A stretch of 64,000 nucleotides of DNA from Clostridia bacterium (GTDB lineage Bacteria > Bacillota > Clostridia > TANB77 > CAG-508): the NCBI GenBank assembly GCA_017437145.1, contig JAFSBT010000003.1, positions 1 through 64,000 of the forward strand, in the 5' to 3' direction. How positions within the stretch are numbered: position 1 is the first letter of the stretch; each line of letters starts with the position of its first letter. Position numbers and translations under genes: made by a program. Positions 24,600-34,643 of this stretch are shown here, piece after piece. A model generated the notes under the pieces. That model was not told the DNA's origin, did not search any database, and saw nothing but the letters and a program-made list of their open reading frames with translations.

Positions 24600-25865
24600 G
24601 TGAAAATTTTATTAAAAAATGCAATGGCTTTTGTTGATAAAAAATTTACAAAATGCGATATTTCTATTGAAGATAATGTAATTAAAAATATTTCTACAAT
24701 CATTCCTCCTATGGAGGACGATTTTGTAATTGATTTAAAAAACAATTACCTTTTACCAGGTTTAATAGATGTTCATGTTCATCTAAGGGAACCTGGTTTT
24801 ATTTATAAAGAAACTGTAGAAACAGGAAGTATGGCAGGAGCAAAAGGAGGATATACATCAATTTGTGCAATGCCAAATTTAAATCCTGTACCAGATTCTA
24901 TGGAAAATTTAAAAATCGAGTTAGAAGCAATAGAAAAAACAGCAAACATAAATGTTTATCCATATGGTGCTATTACTAAAGAGGAAAAAGGAGAAGAACT
25001 TTCTGACATGGAAGAAATGTCAAAGTATATAATTGCTTTTTCTGATGATGGTAAAGGTATACAAGAAGAAAGAATGATGCTTGAAGCAATGAATAAAGCT
25101 AAAGAATTAAATAAAATTATTGCAGCACATTGTGAAGTAAATGCATTATTAAATAATGGATATATTCATGACGGAGAATATGCTAAATTACATGGACACA
25201 GAGGAATTTGTTCAGAAAGCGAATGGAAAGAAATAGAAAGAGATATTGAACTAGCTAAAAAAACAGGAGTTAAATATCATGTATGTCATATTTCTACAAA
25301 AGAAAGTGTTGAATTAATAAGAAAAGCAAAGAAAGATAATGTTGATATAACATGTGAAACAGGACCACATTATTTAATTCTAGATGATATGATGTTACAA
25401 GAGGATGGAAGATTTAAAATGAATCCTCCAATAAGAAGTAAAGAAGATAGACAAGCTTTAATTGAAGGAATATTAGATGGAACAATCGATATGATTGCAA
25501 CAGACCATGCACCACACTCCGAAGAAGAAAAAAGTAGAGGTTTAGAAAAAAGTGTTATGGGTATAGTTGGATTAGAAACAGCATTTCCTTTACTATATAC
25601 ATACTTTGTTAAAGAAGGTATTATAAGTTTAGAAAAATTAGTTGAACTTATGAATACAAATCCAAGAGAAAGATTTGAAATTGGAACAGAAATTAAAGTT
25701 GGAGAAAAAGCAGATTTAACAGTATATGATTTAAATGAAAAATATATTATAGATTCAAATAACTTTGCATCAAAAGGGAAAAGCACACCATTTAATGGAT
25801 ATGAAGTATTTGGTAAATGTAAAATGACAATGGTTGGTGGAAAAATAATATTTAACGAAATATAG
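24600..25865 (+). CDS. pyrC: Dihydroorotase
   Basis: 421 aa amidohydrolase of the class I dihydroorotase type, interconverting carbamoyl-aspartate and dihydroorotate. Metal ligands are DVHVHLREPG (HxH), later His residues in AAHCEV and YHVCHIST, and the Asp in IATDHAPHS. GTG 24600 is preferred because AGAAAGG is about 9 nt upstream, whereas the in-frame ATG at 24591 overlaps that site. First gene of pyrC-K-D-F-E-B-I. Confidence 0.95.
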   Translation: MKILLKNAMAFVDKKFTKCDISIEDNVIKNISTIIPPMEDDFVIDLKNNYLLPGLIDVHVHLREPGFIYKETVETGSMAGAKGGYTSICAMPNLNPVPDSMENLKIELEAIEKTANINVYPYGAITKEEKGEELSDMEEMSKYIIAFSDDGKGIQEERMMLEAMNKAKELNKIIAAHCEVNALLNNGYIHDGEYAKLHGHRGICSESEWKEIERDIELAKKTGVKYHVCHISTKESVELIRKAKKDNVDITCETGPHYLILDDMMLQEDGRFKMNPPIRSKEDRQALIEGILDGTIDMIATDHAPHSEEEKSRGLEKSVMGIVGLETAFPLLYTYFVKEGIISLEKLVELMNTNPRERFEIGTEIKVGEKADLTVYDLNEKYIIDSNNFASKGKSTPFNGYEVFGKCKMTMVGGKIIFNEI

Positions 25866-25894
25866 TTTTTCACTAACGTAAAAAAGGAGGAAAA

Positions 25895-26632
25895 ATGTAT
25901 AAAAGAGATTGTTATGAAGTAAAATCAAACAAAAACATTGCAAATTTAGTATATGAAATGGTTCTTGAAGGACCTACTACATATATTACAGCTCCAGGAC
26001 AATTTATAAATATTGAAATTGATGGTTTTTATTTAAGAAGACCTATTTCTATATGTGAGTATGATGAAAATACTATAAAAATTATTTATAAAGTTGTAGG
26101 AGAAGGAACCGAAGTTTTAGCTAAATTGGAAAGTGGCGCAAAACTTGATGTTTTAACAGGTTTAGGAAATGGATTTAAAACAATTAAGTGCGGTGAAAAA
26201 CCTTTATTAATAGGAGGAGGAGTTGGAACTCCACCAATGTATCAATTATGCAAAAACTTAATTAATGAAGGAAAAGAAGTAACTGTAGTTTTAGGATTTA
26301 ATTCTAAAAATGATGTTTTTTACGAAGAAGAATTCAAAAAACTAGGGGCAAAAGTATATATTACAACTGCAGATGGTTCTTATGGAACAAAAGGATTTGT
26401 AACTGATGTTATAAAGGATTTAAATGATTATACTTATTTTTATGCATGTGGACCAGAACCAATGTTAAAAGCGGTATATGATAACACAAATACAACAGGA
26501 GAACTTAGCTTTGAAGAAAGAATGGGATGTGGATTCGGTGCATGTATGGGATGTAGCTGTAAAACTAAATATGGAAATAAAAGAATATGTGTAGATGGTC
26601 CAGTATTAAAGAAGGAGGAAATAATATGGTAG
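25895..26632 (+). CDS. pyrK: Dihydroorotate dehydrogenase electron transfer subunit
   Basis: 245 aa. An FAD-binding region (YLRRPISICEYD), an NAD-binding region (LLIGGGVGTPPMY) and a C-terminal [2Fe-2S] cluster (CGFGACMGCSC plus a later Cys in KRICVDG). It passes electrons from PyrD to NAD+. AGGAGG before ATG. It overlaps pyrD by 7 nt, with the pyrD ribosome binding site inside this gene. Confidence 0.95.
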   Translation: MYKRDCYEVKSNKNIANLVYEMVLEGPTTYITAPGQFINIEIDGFYLRRPISICEYDENTIKIIYKVVGEGTEVLAKLESGAKLDVLTGLGNGFKTIKCGEKPLLIGGGVGTPPMYQLCKNLINEGKEVTVVLGFNSKNDVFYEEEFKKLGAKVYITTADGSYGTKGFVTDVIKDLNDYTYFYACGPEPMLKAVYDNTNTTGELSFEERMGCGFGACMGCSCKTKYGNKRICVDGPVLKKEEIIW

Positions 26633-27537
26633 ATTTATCAGTTGAATTAAGTGGATTAAAACTTGATAATCCAATTATTCCAGCAAGTGGAACATTTGGA
26701 TTTGGTCATGAGTTTGCTAAATTTTATGATATCAATATGTTAGGTTCTATTTCTTTAAAAGGAACAACACAAGAAGAAAGATTTGGTAATCCAACACCAA
26801 GAATTGCAGAATGTACAGCAGGTTTAATAAATTCGGTAGGACTTCAAAATCCAGGAATTGATAATGTAATAAAATATCAAATTCCAGAACTTGAAAAATA
26901 TTATAATAAAAAAGTTATTGCTAACATAAGTGGATTTTCACTTGATGAATATAAATATTGCTGTGAAAAAATAGACAAATGTGATAAAGTAGGAATAATA
27001 GAAGTAAATATAAGTTGCCCTAATGTTCATAATGGGGGAATGGCTTTTGGAACTGATGCAAAAAATGCTGCAGAAGTTACAAAAGAAATAAAAAAGGTTA
27101 CAACAAAGCCAATATATATTAAGCTTACACCAAATGTAACGAATATTGTAGAGATTGCAAAAGCATGTGAAGATGCAGGTGCTGATGGTATAAGTATGAT
27201 AAATACTTTACTAGGAATGAGAATAAATCCAAAAACTAAAAAGCCAATTATTGCTAACAAAATGGGTGGATTTTCTGGACCAGCAATTTTCCCAGTTGCA
27301 CTAAGAATGATTTATCAAGTTTACGAAGCAGTAAATATTCCTATTATAGGAATGGGTGGAGTAGCTAGTGCAAAAGATGTAATTGAAATGATGCTTGCAG
27401 GTGCTTCAGCAGTACAAGTAGGTGCTTCTAATTTAAAAAATCCTTATGCATGTAAGGAAATAATAGAAGATTTACCAGTACAAATGGAAAAATACAATAT
27501 TAAAAGTTTAAAAGAAATTATAGGAGGTGCTCACTAA
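26626..27537 (+). CDS. pyrD: Dihydroorotate dehydrogenase, class 1B catalytic subunit
   Basis: 303 aa FMN barrel. Visible are [13 protein letters not shown], substrate loop [11 protein letters not shown] with catalytic Cys, KLTPNVTN, and phosphate-binding [11 protein letters not shown]. It oxidises dihydroorotate to orotate with PyrK as partner, the NAD-linked system of Firmicutes. ATG 26626 has AAGGAGG 6 nt upstream. One-base overlap with pyrF. Confidence 0.96.
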   Translation: MVDLSVELSGLKLDNPIIPASGTFGFGHEFAKFYDINMLGSISLKGTTQEERFGNPTPRIAECTAGLINSVGLQNPGIDNVIKYQIPELEKYYNKKVIANISGFSLDEYKYCCEKIDKCDKVGIIEVNISCPNVHNGGMAFGTDAKNAAEVTKEIKKVTTKPIYIKLTPNVTNIVEIAKACEDAGADGISMINTLLGMRINPKTKKPIIANKMGGFSGPAIFPVALRMIYQVYEAVNIPIIGMGGVASAKDVIEMMLAGASAVQVGASNLKNPYACKEIIEDLPVQMEKYNIKSLKEIIGGAH

Positions 27538-28235
27538 TGGGTAAAGATGTTATAATTGCTTGTGATTTTAAAAACAGCATAGAAACATTAAATTTTTTAG
27601 ATAAGTTTACAGATGAAAAACCATTTTTGAAAATAGGAATGGAGCTATTTTTTGCGGAAGGACCAAGTATTGTTAGAGAAATAAAAAGAAGAGGACATAA
27701 AATTTTCTTAGATTTAAAACTTCATGATATACCAAACACAGTTAAAAGTGCTATGGCATCACTTAGTAAATTAGATGTTGACATGTGTAATTTACATGCA
27801 AGTGGAACAATAACAATGATGGAAGCAGCAATAGAAGGATTAACAAGAGAAGACGGAACAAGACCTATTCTTATTGCTGTAACACAGCTTACATCAACAA
27901 GTGAAGAAAGAATGAGAAGTGATATTTTAATTGAAAGACCAATAGATGAAGTAGTAATGCATTATGCACAAAATGCAAAAGTTGCAGGATTAGATGGAGT
28001 AGTTTGTTCACCATTAGAAGCTGGAAAAGTAAAAGAAGCATGTGGTAAAGACTTTTTAACAGTAACTCCAGGTGTTCGTTTTGCAGATGGTGATGTTGGA
28101 GACCAAGTAAGGGTTACAACACCAGCAAAAGCAAAAGAAATTGGTTCAGATTATATAGTAGTAGGAAGACCTATAACAAAAGCTGAAGACCCAGTTGCAG
28201 CATATAGACGCTGTGTAGAAGAATTTGTAGGATAA
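27537..28235 (+). CDS. pyrF: Orotidine 5'-phosphate decarboxylase
   Basis: 232 aa, decarboxylates OMP to UMP. The catalytic charged array [12 protein letters not shown] is complete (D, K, D) and the phosphate site [16 protein letters not shown] is at the C-terminus. TAGGAGG precedes its ATG, which overlaps the pyrD stop (TAATG). Confidence 0.97.
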   Translation: MGKDVIIACDFKNSIETLNFLDKFTDEKPFLKIGMELFFAEGPSIVREIKRRGHKIFLDLKLHDIPNTVKSAMASLSKLDVDMCNLHASGTITMMEAAIEGLTREDGTRPILIAVTQLTSTSEERMRSDILIERPIDEVVMHYAQNAKVAGLDGVVCSPLEAGKVKEACGKDFLTVTPGVRFADGDVGDQVRVTTPAKAKEIGSDYIVVGRPITKAEDPVAAYRRCVEEFVG

Positions 28236-28254
28236 TTTTTAAGGAGGAAATAAA

Positions 28255-28893
28255 ATGAAAGAATTAGAAAAAGAAATAGCAAAAGGACTATTATCAATAG
28301 AAGCAATATTTTTAAGACCAGAAGAACCATTTACATGGGCAAGTGGAATAAAAAGCCCAATATACTGTGATAACAGATTAACATTAACAGCACCAGAAGT
28401 TAGAATAAAAGTAGAAGAAGGATTAGCTCAAGTTATAAGAGAAAATTATCCAGAAGCAGAAGTTTTAATGGGAACAAGTACAGCTGGAATAGCACATGCT
28501 GCAATTACAGGACATATTATGAATTTACCAATGGGATATGTTAGAGCAGGAGCAAAAGATCATGGAAGAAACAATCAAATAGAAGGTTCATTAAAACCAG
28601 GACAAAAAGTAGTAGTTGTTGAAGATTTAATTTCAACAGGTGGAAGTGTTATAGAAGTTGTAAATGTACTTAGAGAAGCAGGAGCAGAAGTTTTAGGAAT
28701 AGTAAGTATATTTACATATGGAATGAAAAAAGGTTTAGACAGATTAGAAGCTGCAAATGTAAAAAATGTAAGTTTATCTAATTTTGATGTAATGGTTGAT
28801 GTTGCAGCAGAAGAAGGATATATTAAAGCTGAAGACAAAGAAAGATTAATAGCATTTAGAAACAATCCTAGTGATGAAAGTTGGATAAAATAG
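28255..28893 (+). CDS. pyrE: Orotate phosphoribosyltransferase
   Basis: 212 aa, joins orotate with PRPP. PRPP motif [16 protein letters not shown] and substrate loop [15 protein letters not shown] are present. AGGAGG before ATG. Stop lies within the ribosome binding site of pyrB. Confidence 0.97.
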   Translation: MKELEKEIAKGLLSIEAIFLRPEEPFTWASGIKSPIYCDNRLTLTAPEVRIKVEEGLAQVIRENYPEAEVLMGTSTAGIAHAAITGHIMNLPMGYVRAGAKDHGRNNQIEGSLKPGQKVVVVEDLISTGGSVIEVVNVLREAGAEVLGIVSIFTYGMKKGLDRLEAANVKNVSLSNFDVMVDVAAEEGYIKAEDKERLIAFRNNPSDESWIK

Positions 28894-28904
28894 GAGGAAA
28901 AAAG

Positions 28905-29819
28905 TTGAGACATTTAATGAATATAACAGATTTTTCTGTTGAAGAAATTAATGAACTTATTGAAGTGTCAAAAGATATAATAAATAATGGTTCTAAATAT
29001 TCAGAAAAATGTAAAGGAAAACAATTAGCTACTTTGTTTTTTGAACCAAGTACTAGAACAAGATTAAGTTTTGAATCTGCAATGTTAAGTTTAGGAGGAA
29101 GTGTTTTAGGATTTTCTTCAGCAAGCAGTAGTTCAACAGCTAAAGGAGAAAGTGTAGGAGATACAATACAAACAGTTAGCTGTTATGCTGATATAATAGC
29201 GATGAGACATCCTAAAGAAGGTGCGCCAGAAGTTGCTGCACAAACTACATTGGTTCCTATAATCAATGCAGGAGATGGAGGACACAATCATCCAACACAA
29301 ACACTTACAGACCTTTTAACTATTAGCCAAGAAAAAGGTACATTAGATAATTTGACAATAGGACTTTGTGGAGATTTGAAATTTGGAAGAACAGTACATT
29401 CACTTATAACAGCAATGAGCAGATATAAAAATGTGAAGTTTATACTTATATCTCCAGTAGAATTGCAACTACCAGATTATATAATAAAAGATGTTCTTGA
29501 AAAAAATAATATTGAATACAAAGTTACTCAAAGTATGGAAGAATATATGGACGAACTAGATATTCTATATATGACAAGAGTACAAAAAGAAAGATTTTTC
29601 AATGAAGCAGATTATATAAGATTAAAAGATTACTATATTTTAGATTGCAATAAATTAGGAAAAGCAAAAAAAGATTTATGTATTATGCACCCATTACCAA
29701 GAGTAAATGAAATTGCAAAAGAGGTTGATTCTGACCCAAGAGCAGCATATTTTAGACAAGTAAAATATGGGAAATATATAAGAATGGCTTTAATCCTAAA
29801 ATTATTAGAAATTAAATAG
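28905..29819 (+). CDS. pyrB: Aspartate carbamoyltransferase catalytic subunit
   Basis: 304 aa. Carbamoyl-phosphate motif [22 protein letters not shown], and the C-terminal HPLPRVNEI. It condenses carbamoyl phosphate and aspartate. TTG at 28905 is preferred because AGGAGG ends 7 nt upstream and the [10 protein letters not shown]-terminus aligns with the family; an ATG 12 nt later is the alternative. Followed 10 nt later by pyrI. Confidence 0.95.
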   Translation: MRHLMNITDFSVEEINELIEVSKDIINNGSKYSEKCKGKQLATLFFEPSTRTRLSFESAMLSLGGSVLGFSSASSSSTAKGESVGDTIQTVSCYADIIAMRHPKEGAPEVAAQTTLVPIINAGDGGHNHPTQTLTDLLTISQEKGTLDNLTIGLCGDLKFGRTVHSLITAMSRYKNVKFILISPVELQLPDYIIKDVLEKNNIEYKVTQSMEEYMDELDILYMTRVQKERFFNEADYIRLKDYYILDCNKLGKAKKDLCIMHPLPRVNEIAKEVDSDPRAAYFRQVKYGKYIRMALILKLLEIK

Positions 29820-29829
29820 AGGTATAAAT

Positions 29830-30252
29830 ATGAATATAGATAGTATAACAAATGGTTATGTAATAGACCATATAGAAGCTGGAAAAAGCATGCAAATATA
29901 TGAATATTTAAATCTTGGAGATTTAGATTGTTCAGTTGCAATAATAAGAAATGTAAAAAGTAAAAGAACAGGCAAAAAGGATATAATAAAAATAGATGAA
30001 TTCATTGATATAAATATGGATGTATTAGGATATCTTGCTCCAGATATTACAGTTAATGTAATAAAAGATGGAGAAATTATAGAAAAGAAACATATGGAAT
30101 TACCTGAAGAATTAAAAAATATAATCAAATGTGAGAATCCAAGATGTATTACTTCTGTTGAACAAGATTTAGATAACATATTTAAATTAACAGATAGAGA
30201 AAATAGAGTTTACAGATGTAAATACTGTGAATCAAAAGCAAAAAATAATTAA
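29830..30252 (+). CDS. pyrI: Aspartate carbamoyltransferase regulatory subunit
   Basis: 140 aa. N-terminal allosteric nucleotide domain (NGYVIDHIEAGKS, IDEFIDINMDVLGYLAPD) and C-terminal zinc domain with four Cys (CENPRCI ... YRCKYCESK). It binds PyrB and should give feedback by CTP and ATP. Last gene of the operon, followed by two hairpins. Confidence 0.95.
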   Translation: MNIDSITNGYVIDHIEAGKSMQIYEYLNLGDLDCSVAIIRNVKSKRTGKKDIIKIDEFIDINMDVLGYLAPDITVNVIKDGEIIEKKHMELPEELKNIIKCENPRCITSVEQDLDNIFKLTDRENRVYRCKYCESKAKNN

Positions 30253-30347
30253 CAAGAAAAGTGGCTTTGCCATACTTTTCTTCTCGCCGATTTGAGCTTC
30301 CGAATGTAATGAGGAAGTCTCAACAGGCAATAGCGATTATAGCATTT

Positions 30348-30425
30348 GTATGTAATAGGAAAGTTCTACTTTCCTATTACATACAAAAACGGGGAGAATT
30401 GTAGTACACAATTTTCCCCGTTTTG
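30348..30425. terminator. Two adjacent hairpins between pyrI and gene 30470
   Basis: Hairpin 1: 16-bp perfect stem gtatgtaataggaaag/ctttcctattacatac, loop ttcta (30348-30384). Hairpin 2: aaaacggggagaattgt against acaattttccccgtttt (about 30387-30424), with A/T flanks on both sides so it can terminate convergent transcripts. From 30253 to 30347 smaller stems occur (tgagcttcc/ggaagtctca) but no gene. Confidence 0.8.
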
Positions 30426-30469
30426 CCAGCTACTAAAACCGTTTAGAAGCTTGTTTTGCTGTCAGTTGA

Positions 30470-31438
30470 TTATTCTTTCATGGCAAGATTGGCTAAGGAA
30501 ATCGCACTTTCAAGAGATTTTGTTGCTGCAAGAGCTCCGCTGGAATGACAATATAAAGCTTCAGGAATGTTTATATAATCATTGAGCATTATTGAAGCTT
30601 TTTTCCATAAATCAGGAAAAGGTTTTCTTAGATTTGAGCTATGTAATTTTTCAGGAATGCACCATACTCTATACTCGGTTTCGCGAACAGGGATTACGGC
30701 ATACATAATTTCGTTAGCTTTTTTATTTGTAGAGCTGAAAAATGCTTCTTTCCATTCTTCAAGACCAATAGATTGGTCAAAAACCATAATTCCATTGGCA
30801 GCAGAGTTTATAGCAGACTCCATCATTTCCTGAGTTGTTGCCTTAGAAATAGCTGTCTGAATAAACTTATCAAAGATAATTTCAGCACAGGAAACTGCTT
30901 GTAAAAATGCAGCATCAGAGTCTTCAGACTGATTATCCCATCGTGGATTGAAATTTTTAATAATTTCTGAAAAATTCATCGGTTGGATAGGAAAATTCAG
31001 AGTGGGAAGAACATTGTTGTCATATGCATCAATTCCCTGTATAAGATTCTGGTCAACAAAGTTTAAAACATAGTTGTTAACCCAATCACTATTATTTGGA
31101 AAAGTTTTGGAAAGAAGTTTTATACCAAAATCCTTCCATACAAGACCTGCTGAAGAATATGGAATACCGTTTTCGCGACTACCATTTCTTCCTTCTTGGT
31201 GGTGGTCATATTTTCCACCGCCAATATCATACACTATGACGGGATGTTTTCTCATTATCTCTCTTCTTCGAAGCTCTTTCTCGGTGGATTCTGAAAAATT
31301 GTTGATTCTTTCAACTGTAACGGTTCCACCTAAATACTTCGATAAAATCACAGTAGAAAGAACATCATCTGCATGGAATATGCCTGAATGTGTTACAAGT
31401 GCTGCATTGGAATAGAATACACTAGTTCTAATAGACAT
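30470..31438 (-). CDS. MYG1-family (UPF0160) metal-dependent hydrolase
   Basis: 322 aa. THSGIFHADDVLS near the start and DIGGGKYDHHQ near residue 75 are the metal motifs of the family, with the C-terminal CHSSGALAATKS as family signature. Relatives are DHH-like and at least the eukaryotic member acts as an RNA exonuclease; the bacterial role is unsettled. AGGAGG precedes ATG on the minus strand. Monocistronic, opposite in strand and clearly richer in GC than its neighbours, with its own promoter and long leader, so probably acquired. Confidence 0.85.
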   Translation of the reverse strand: MSIRTSVFYSNAALVTHSGIFHADDVLSTVILSKYLGGTVTVERINNFSESTEKELRRREIMRKHPVIVYDIGGGKYDHHQEGRNGSRENGIPYSSAGLVWKDFGIKLLSKTFPNNSDWVNNYVLNFVDQNLIQGIDAYDNNVLPTLNFPIQPMNFSEIIKNFNPRWDNQSEDSDAAFLQAVSCAEIIFDKFIQTAISKATTQEMMESAINSAANGIMVFDQSIGLEEWKEAFFSSTNKKANEIMYAVIPVRETEYRVWCIPEKLHSSNLRKPFPDLWKKASIMLNDYINIPEALYCHSSGALAATKSLESAISLANLAMKE

Positions 31439-31583
31439 ATTTTTTCCTCCATTCGGTTTTAATGTAGCTGTTTATAATCAGGAACTCAATTAACTTTTAG
31501 TATATATCATTTCAACCAAAGATAATCGACTGATTAAAAACAACTTTATTCAGTTGTCAATGTTCAAAAATAGAACTTCTGAG
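31439..31583 (-). promoter_or_regulatory. Long leader of gene 30470
   Basis: About 145 nt between -10 and start codon. Minus-strand hairpins include gttc-tattttt-gaac and acaact-gaata-aagttgt near the 5' end. The motif of copies A-C is not convincing here. Confidence 0.35.
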
Positions 31584-31612
31584 ATTATATCATATTTTAC
31601 ATAATATTTCAA
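31584..31612 (-). promoter_or_regulatory. Promoter of gene 30470
   Basis: Minus strand: TTGAAA (31612-31607), 17 bp, TATAAT (31589-31584), TGA upstream. Confidence 0.7.
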
Positions 31613-31626
31613 TATTGAAGCAATAT

Positions 31627-31656
31627 ATAAGGGTAGTTAATATAAACTACCCTTAT
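31627..31656. terminator. Hairpin after DUF378 gene
   Basis: ataagggtagtt / aactacccttat; flanking T content is moderate on either strand. Confidence 0.55.
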
Positions 31657-31685
31657 ATTTTTCATAAAATTTTGGATATAAAGTA

Positions 31686-31880
31686 CTAATCAGATACTTT
31701 ACTATAAAAGGCTATAGCCCAAATACCAGTGATACCAACTAATATATATATTAATCTAGTAATAAAACTTAAAGATCCAAATAAAGCATCAACTAAATTG
31801 AACTCAAATAAGCCCACTAATAACCAATTTAATGCTCCTATTATAACTAATGTAAGAGCAATTGCATTTAAAGTTTTCAT
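31686..31880 (-). CDS. DUF378 small membrane protein
   Basis: 64 aa with two hydrophobic helices (LNAIALTLVIIGALNWLLVGL and LIYILVGITGIWAIAFY). The GALNWLLVG pattern is typical of DUF378. Inner-membrane protein of unknown role. The ATG at 31880 is chosen for GGAGGT at normal spacing; an upstream in-frame ATG overlaps that site. Single gene divergent from the methyltransferase gene. Confidence 0.85.
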   Translation of the reverse strand: MKTLNAIALTLVIIGALNWLLVGLFEFNLVDALFGSLSFITRLIYILVGITGIWAIAFYSKVSD

Positions 31881-32004
31881 TTTTTTACCTCCAATCATTT
31901 TATGAGTCATCAATATTTTGTGTAAAATTTTTAGATATATACATAAAATATTGATTTTTCAAATTTTTTCAAATATAATTTAAAAAAATGACTAGGAGAA
32001 TAAA

Positions 32005-33372
32005 ATGTTAAAGAAAAATGACGAATATATTGTTGAAATAATTGATAATGGATTTCAGGGAGAAGGAATTGCTAAAATCGATGGAATAACAGTTTTCATT
32101 AATGAAGCAATTAAAGGAGAAAAAATAAAAATAAAAATTTTAAAAGTTTTAAAAAATTTTGCATATGGAAAAATAATAGAAATACTTGAATCTTCTAAAG
32201 CTAGAAAAACTCCTGACTGCAATACATATTCAAGATGTGGAGGATGTAATTTAAGACATATTGAATATAATGAAACTTTAAAAATAAAAAAAGCAATAGT
32301 TGAAAATTGTTTATATAAAGAATTAAAAAAAGAAATAAAAGTAGAAGATGTTATAGGAATGAAAGAACCTATTTATTATAGAAATAAATTACAATATCCA
32401 GTTGGAGTAGATAAAGACAACAAAATAACAATGGGAGTATATTCAGCAAGAACTCATAGTATAATTCCGACACAAAAATGTTACATTCAAAATGAATTGT
32501 GTCAAGAAATTGCAAATGATATTTTAGAATTTGCAAGAGCTCATAATGTTAGTGCATATAATGAAGAAACTTTAAAAGGAACATTACGACATATAATAAT
32601 TCGTATAGGAGTAAAAACAGGAGAAGTTTTAGTAACATTAGTTTTAAATGACAATAATCTAAAAGATGAAGCAAAATTAACAGATTATTTAACTATAAAG
32701 CATCCTAATATAAAAACAATAGCCAAAAATTTCAACAAAAAGAATACAAATGTAATTTTAGGTGATAAAACAGAAATAATTTATGGACCTGGATTTATAT
32801 ATGATATTTTAGGAGAATACAAATTTAAAATATCACCACTTTCATTTTATCAAGTAAATCCAATTCAAACAGAAATTTTATATAACACAGCAGTACAACA
32901 TGTAGGGGCGGGCCCTGTGTCCGCCCGCAATGATATTGCACTTGATTTATACTGTGGAATAGGAACAATAGGAATATTTGCGTCAAAGTATTTTAAAAAA
33001 GTATATGGAATTGAAATTATAGAGCAGGCAATAGAAAATGCAAAAGAGAATGCTAAAATAAACAATGTAGAAAACATTGAGTTTTATGCAGGAGATGTTG
33101 AAAAAGTTTTACCAGAAATAATAAAAAAGGAAAACTTAAAACCAAATATAATTTTTGTAGATCCACCAAGAAAGGGATTAGATAAAAATACAATAGAAAC
33201 AATATTAAATTTAAATCTTGAAAAGATAATATACATAAGTTGCAACCCTGCAACATTAGCAAGAGATATAGCAATGTTAGAGGAAAAATATGATTTAAAA
33301 GAAGTACAACCTGTGGATATGTTCCCATGGACAAGCCACGTTGAGTGTGTTACGGTGCTATATTTAAAATAA
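32005..33372 (+). CDS. rlmD: 23S rRNA uracil-C5 methyltransferase (RlmD/TrmA family) with inserted repeat
   Basis: 455 aa. TRAM domain (about 5-62), iron-sulfur Cys at 72, 78 and 81 (CNTYSRCGGC), SAM motif LDLYCGIGTIG, FVDPPRKGL, and the catalytic ISCNPATLARD. The family methylates C5 of a uridine in 23S rRNA using SAM. Uniquely, codons 299-308 (HVGAGPVSAR) are encoded by a TGTAGGGG repeat (32901-32928), inserted in frame in the linker just before the SAM motif. Elsewhere in the family this linker is short and variable. Which uridine is modified cannot be told. Confidence 0.92.
   Translation: MLKKNDEYIVEIIDNGFQGEGIAKIDGITVFINEAIKGEKIKIKILKVLKNFAYGKIIEILESSKARKTPDCNTYSRCGGCNLRHIEYNETLKIKKAIVENCLYKELKKEIKVEDVIGMKEPIYYRNKLQYPVGVDKDNKITMGVYSARTHSIIPTQKCYIQNELCQEIANDILEFARAHNVSAYNEETLKGTLRHIIIRIGVKTGEVLVTLVLNDNNLKDEAKLTDYLTIKHPNIKTIAKNFNKKNTNVILGDKTEIIYGPGFIYDILGEYKFKISPLSFYQVNPIQTEILYNTAVQHVGAGPVSARNDIALDLYCGIGTIGIFASKYFKKVYGIEIIEQAIENAKENAKINNVENIEFYAGDVEKVLPEIIKKENLKPNIIFVDPPRKGLDKNTIETILNLNLEKIIYISCNPATLARDIAMLEEKYDLKEVQPVDMFPWTSHVECVTVLYLK
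32901..32928. repeat. TGTAGGGG repeat inside the methyltransferase gene
   Basis: Same sequence as the intergenic copy at 12604. It adds G, C-rich codons (GGG GCG GGC CCT GTG TCC GCC CGC) wholly unlike the surrounding codon use and keeps the frame. Confidence 0.92.
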
Positions 33373-33554
33373 ATCCTGTAATGCTTGAATTTACAGCGTT
33401 TAGAGATAATGATATCTTAAATAATAGAACTAATATTAAAGCTAAAAAAAGAAAAAATAATGAAATTTTAGTTAAAGTTGAGTTAAACCTAGAATGTGGG
33501 AATATAAGAAAAAGGCTTATTAGATAAAAGATAATATTAATAAGGAGTTTTGAT

Positions 33555-34643
33555 ATGAAAATGAATTATGAAAATTCAAAAGGTAAAAAGTTTATAGGAC
33601 ATTTATCGTTTGGAGAAAATGATGCGTTGCCATATATTTTATTAATACCAAAAGAATTAGGTGAAGAAAAAGAATTAGTAGTAGAAAGTTTGAATTTTGA
33701 GGGAACTAATATAATAGATAAAATAGCTCCTCATGTAATTGAACAATTAAAAGGTGTGATAGAAATAATTGATGATGCACCAATATTGATTCCTTTTACT
33801 CCAGATGTAAGAGGAGGTATTCCATATTATCAACAATTATCAAGAGAATGTTTTGAAGAAGCAAATAATGGAGAGTATAAAATAGAATATCCTAGAATTG
33901 ATTTACAAATAATTGCTACAATTAATAATGCTAAAAATAAAATAAAGCAAGAAACTGGAAGAAATGTTGCAGATAAGATATTTTTAAATGGATATTCTTC
34001 TTCAGGTGTATTTGCACAAAGATTTGCTCTAATACATCCAGAAATTGTTGGAAGAGTATTAATAGGTGGAGCATCTGGTTCAATACCACTACCAATAACC
34101 GATTTTGATTATCCATTAGGAATTAAAGATTTTAGAGAATTATTTGGAACAGATTTTAACGAAGCTGAATACAGAAAAATTCAGTTTGCTTATTTTGTAG
34201 GAGAATTAGAAGCTAATACACCTGCATGGGAGCGCGATATAGAAGGAAAACCAATAGAAAGGAATCAAGAAGGTCAAATATTAAATCATAATCAAATAAT
34301 TCCACCAATGCACGATATGTCATATTATCCAAGAAGTATAGATGTTCAAAGAGGAAAAAATCAAAGACAAATATTAGGAGAAGATTTATCACAAAGACAT
34401 AAAAATTCTATAAAGTGGTATGAAAATAATGGATATAACATAACAAGCAAAATATATAGAGGAGCCGAACATAGAGGAATCTTTAGCAGAAGTAATCCAT
34501 GTTTTGAAACTTTATTAAGAGATATTATGCTATTTTATAGAAAAGGTGAAAGCTTTGCTAAAGATATAACTGGTGTAGAAGAAATAAGTATGAAACCACA
34601 AAGACAGAGGGAACAAAAATTAGTTAAAGACAAAATAGATTAA
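33555..34643 (+). CDS. Alpha/beta-hydrolase fold protein
   Basis: 362 aa. Nucleophile elbow GYSSSGVFAQRFALIHP near residue 149 and a late EHRGIF His near residue 306 suggest a Ser-His hydrolase; an Asp candidate is not obvious. No signal peptide. AAGGAG precedes ATG. Separated from the methyltransferase by about 180 nt with no gene I can support. The family is probably a putative esterase of unknown substrate. Confidence 0.7.
   Translation: MKMNYENSKGKKFIGHLSFGENDALPYILLIPKELGEEKELVVESLNFEGTNIIDKIAPHVIEQLKGVIEIIDDAPILIPFTPDVRGGIPYYQQLSRECFEEANNGEYKIEYPRIDLQIIATINNAKNKIKQETGRNVADKIFLNGYSSSGVFAQRFALIHPEIVGRVLIGGASGSIPLPITDFDYPLGIKDFRELFGTDFNEAEYRKIQFAYFVGELEANTPAWERDIEGKPIERNQEGQILNHNQIIPPMHDMSYYPRSIDVQRGKNQRQILGEDLSQRHKNSIKWYENNGYNITSKIYRGAEHRGIFSRSNPCFETLLRDIMLFYRKGESFAKDITGVEEISMKPQRQREQKLVKDKID

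Noticed and set aside
31074-31415. + strand frames antisense to the MYG1-like gene
   Set aside because: No start signals; the minus-strand protein has all family motifs.
33345-33527. 60-codon frame overlapping the methyltransferase end
   Set aside because: Starts inside the coding gene in another frame and has no ribosome binding site or protein-like pattern.
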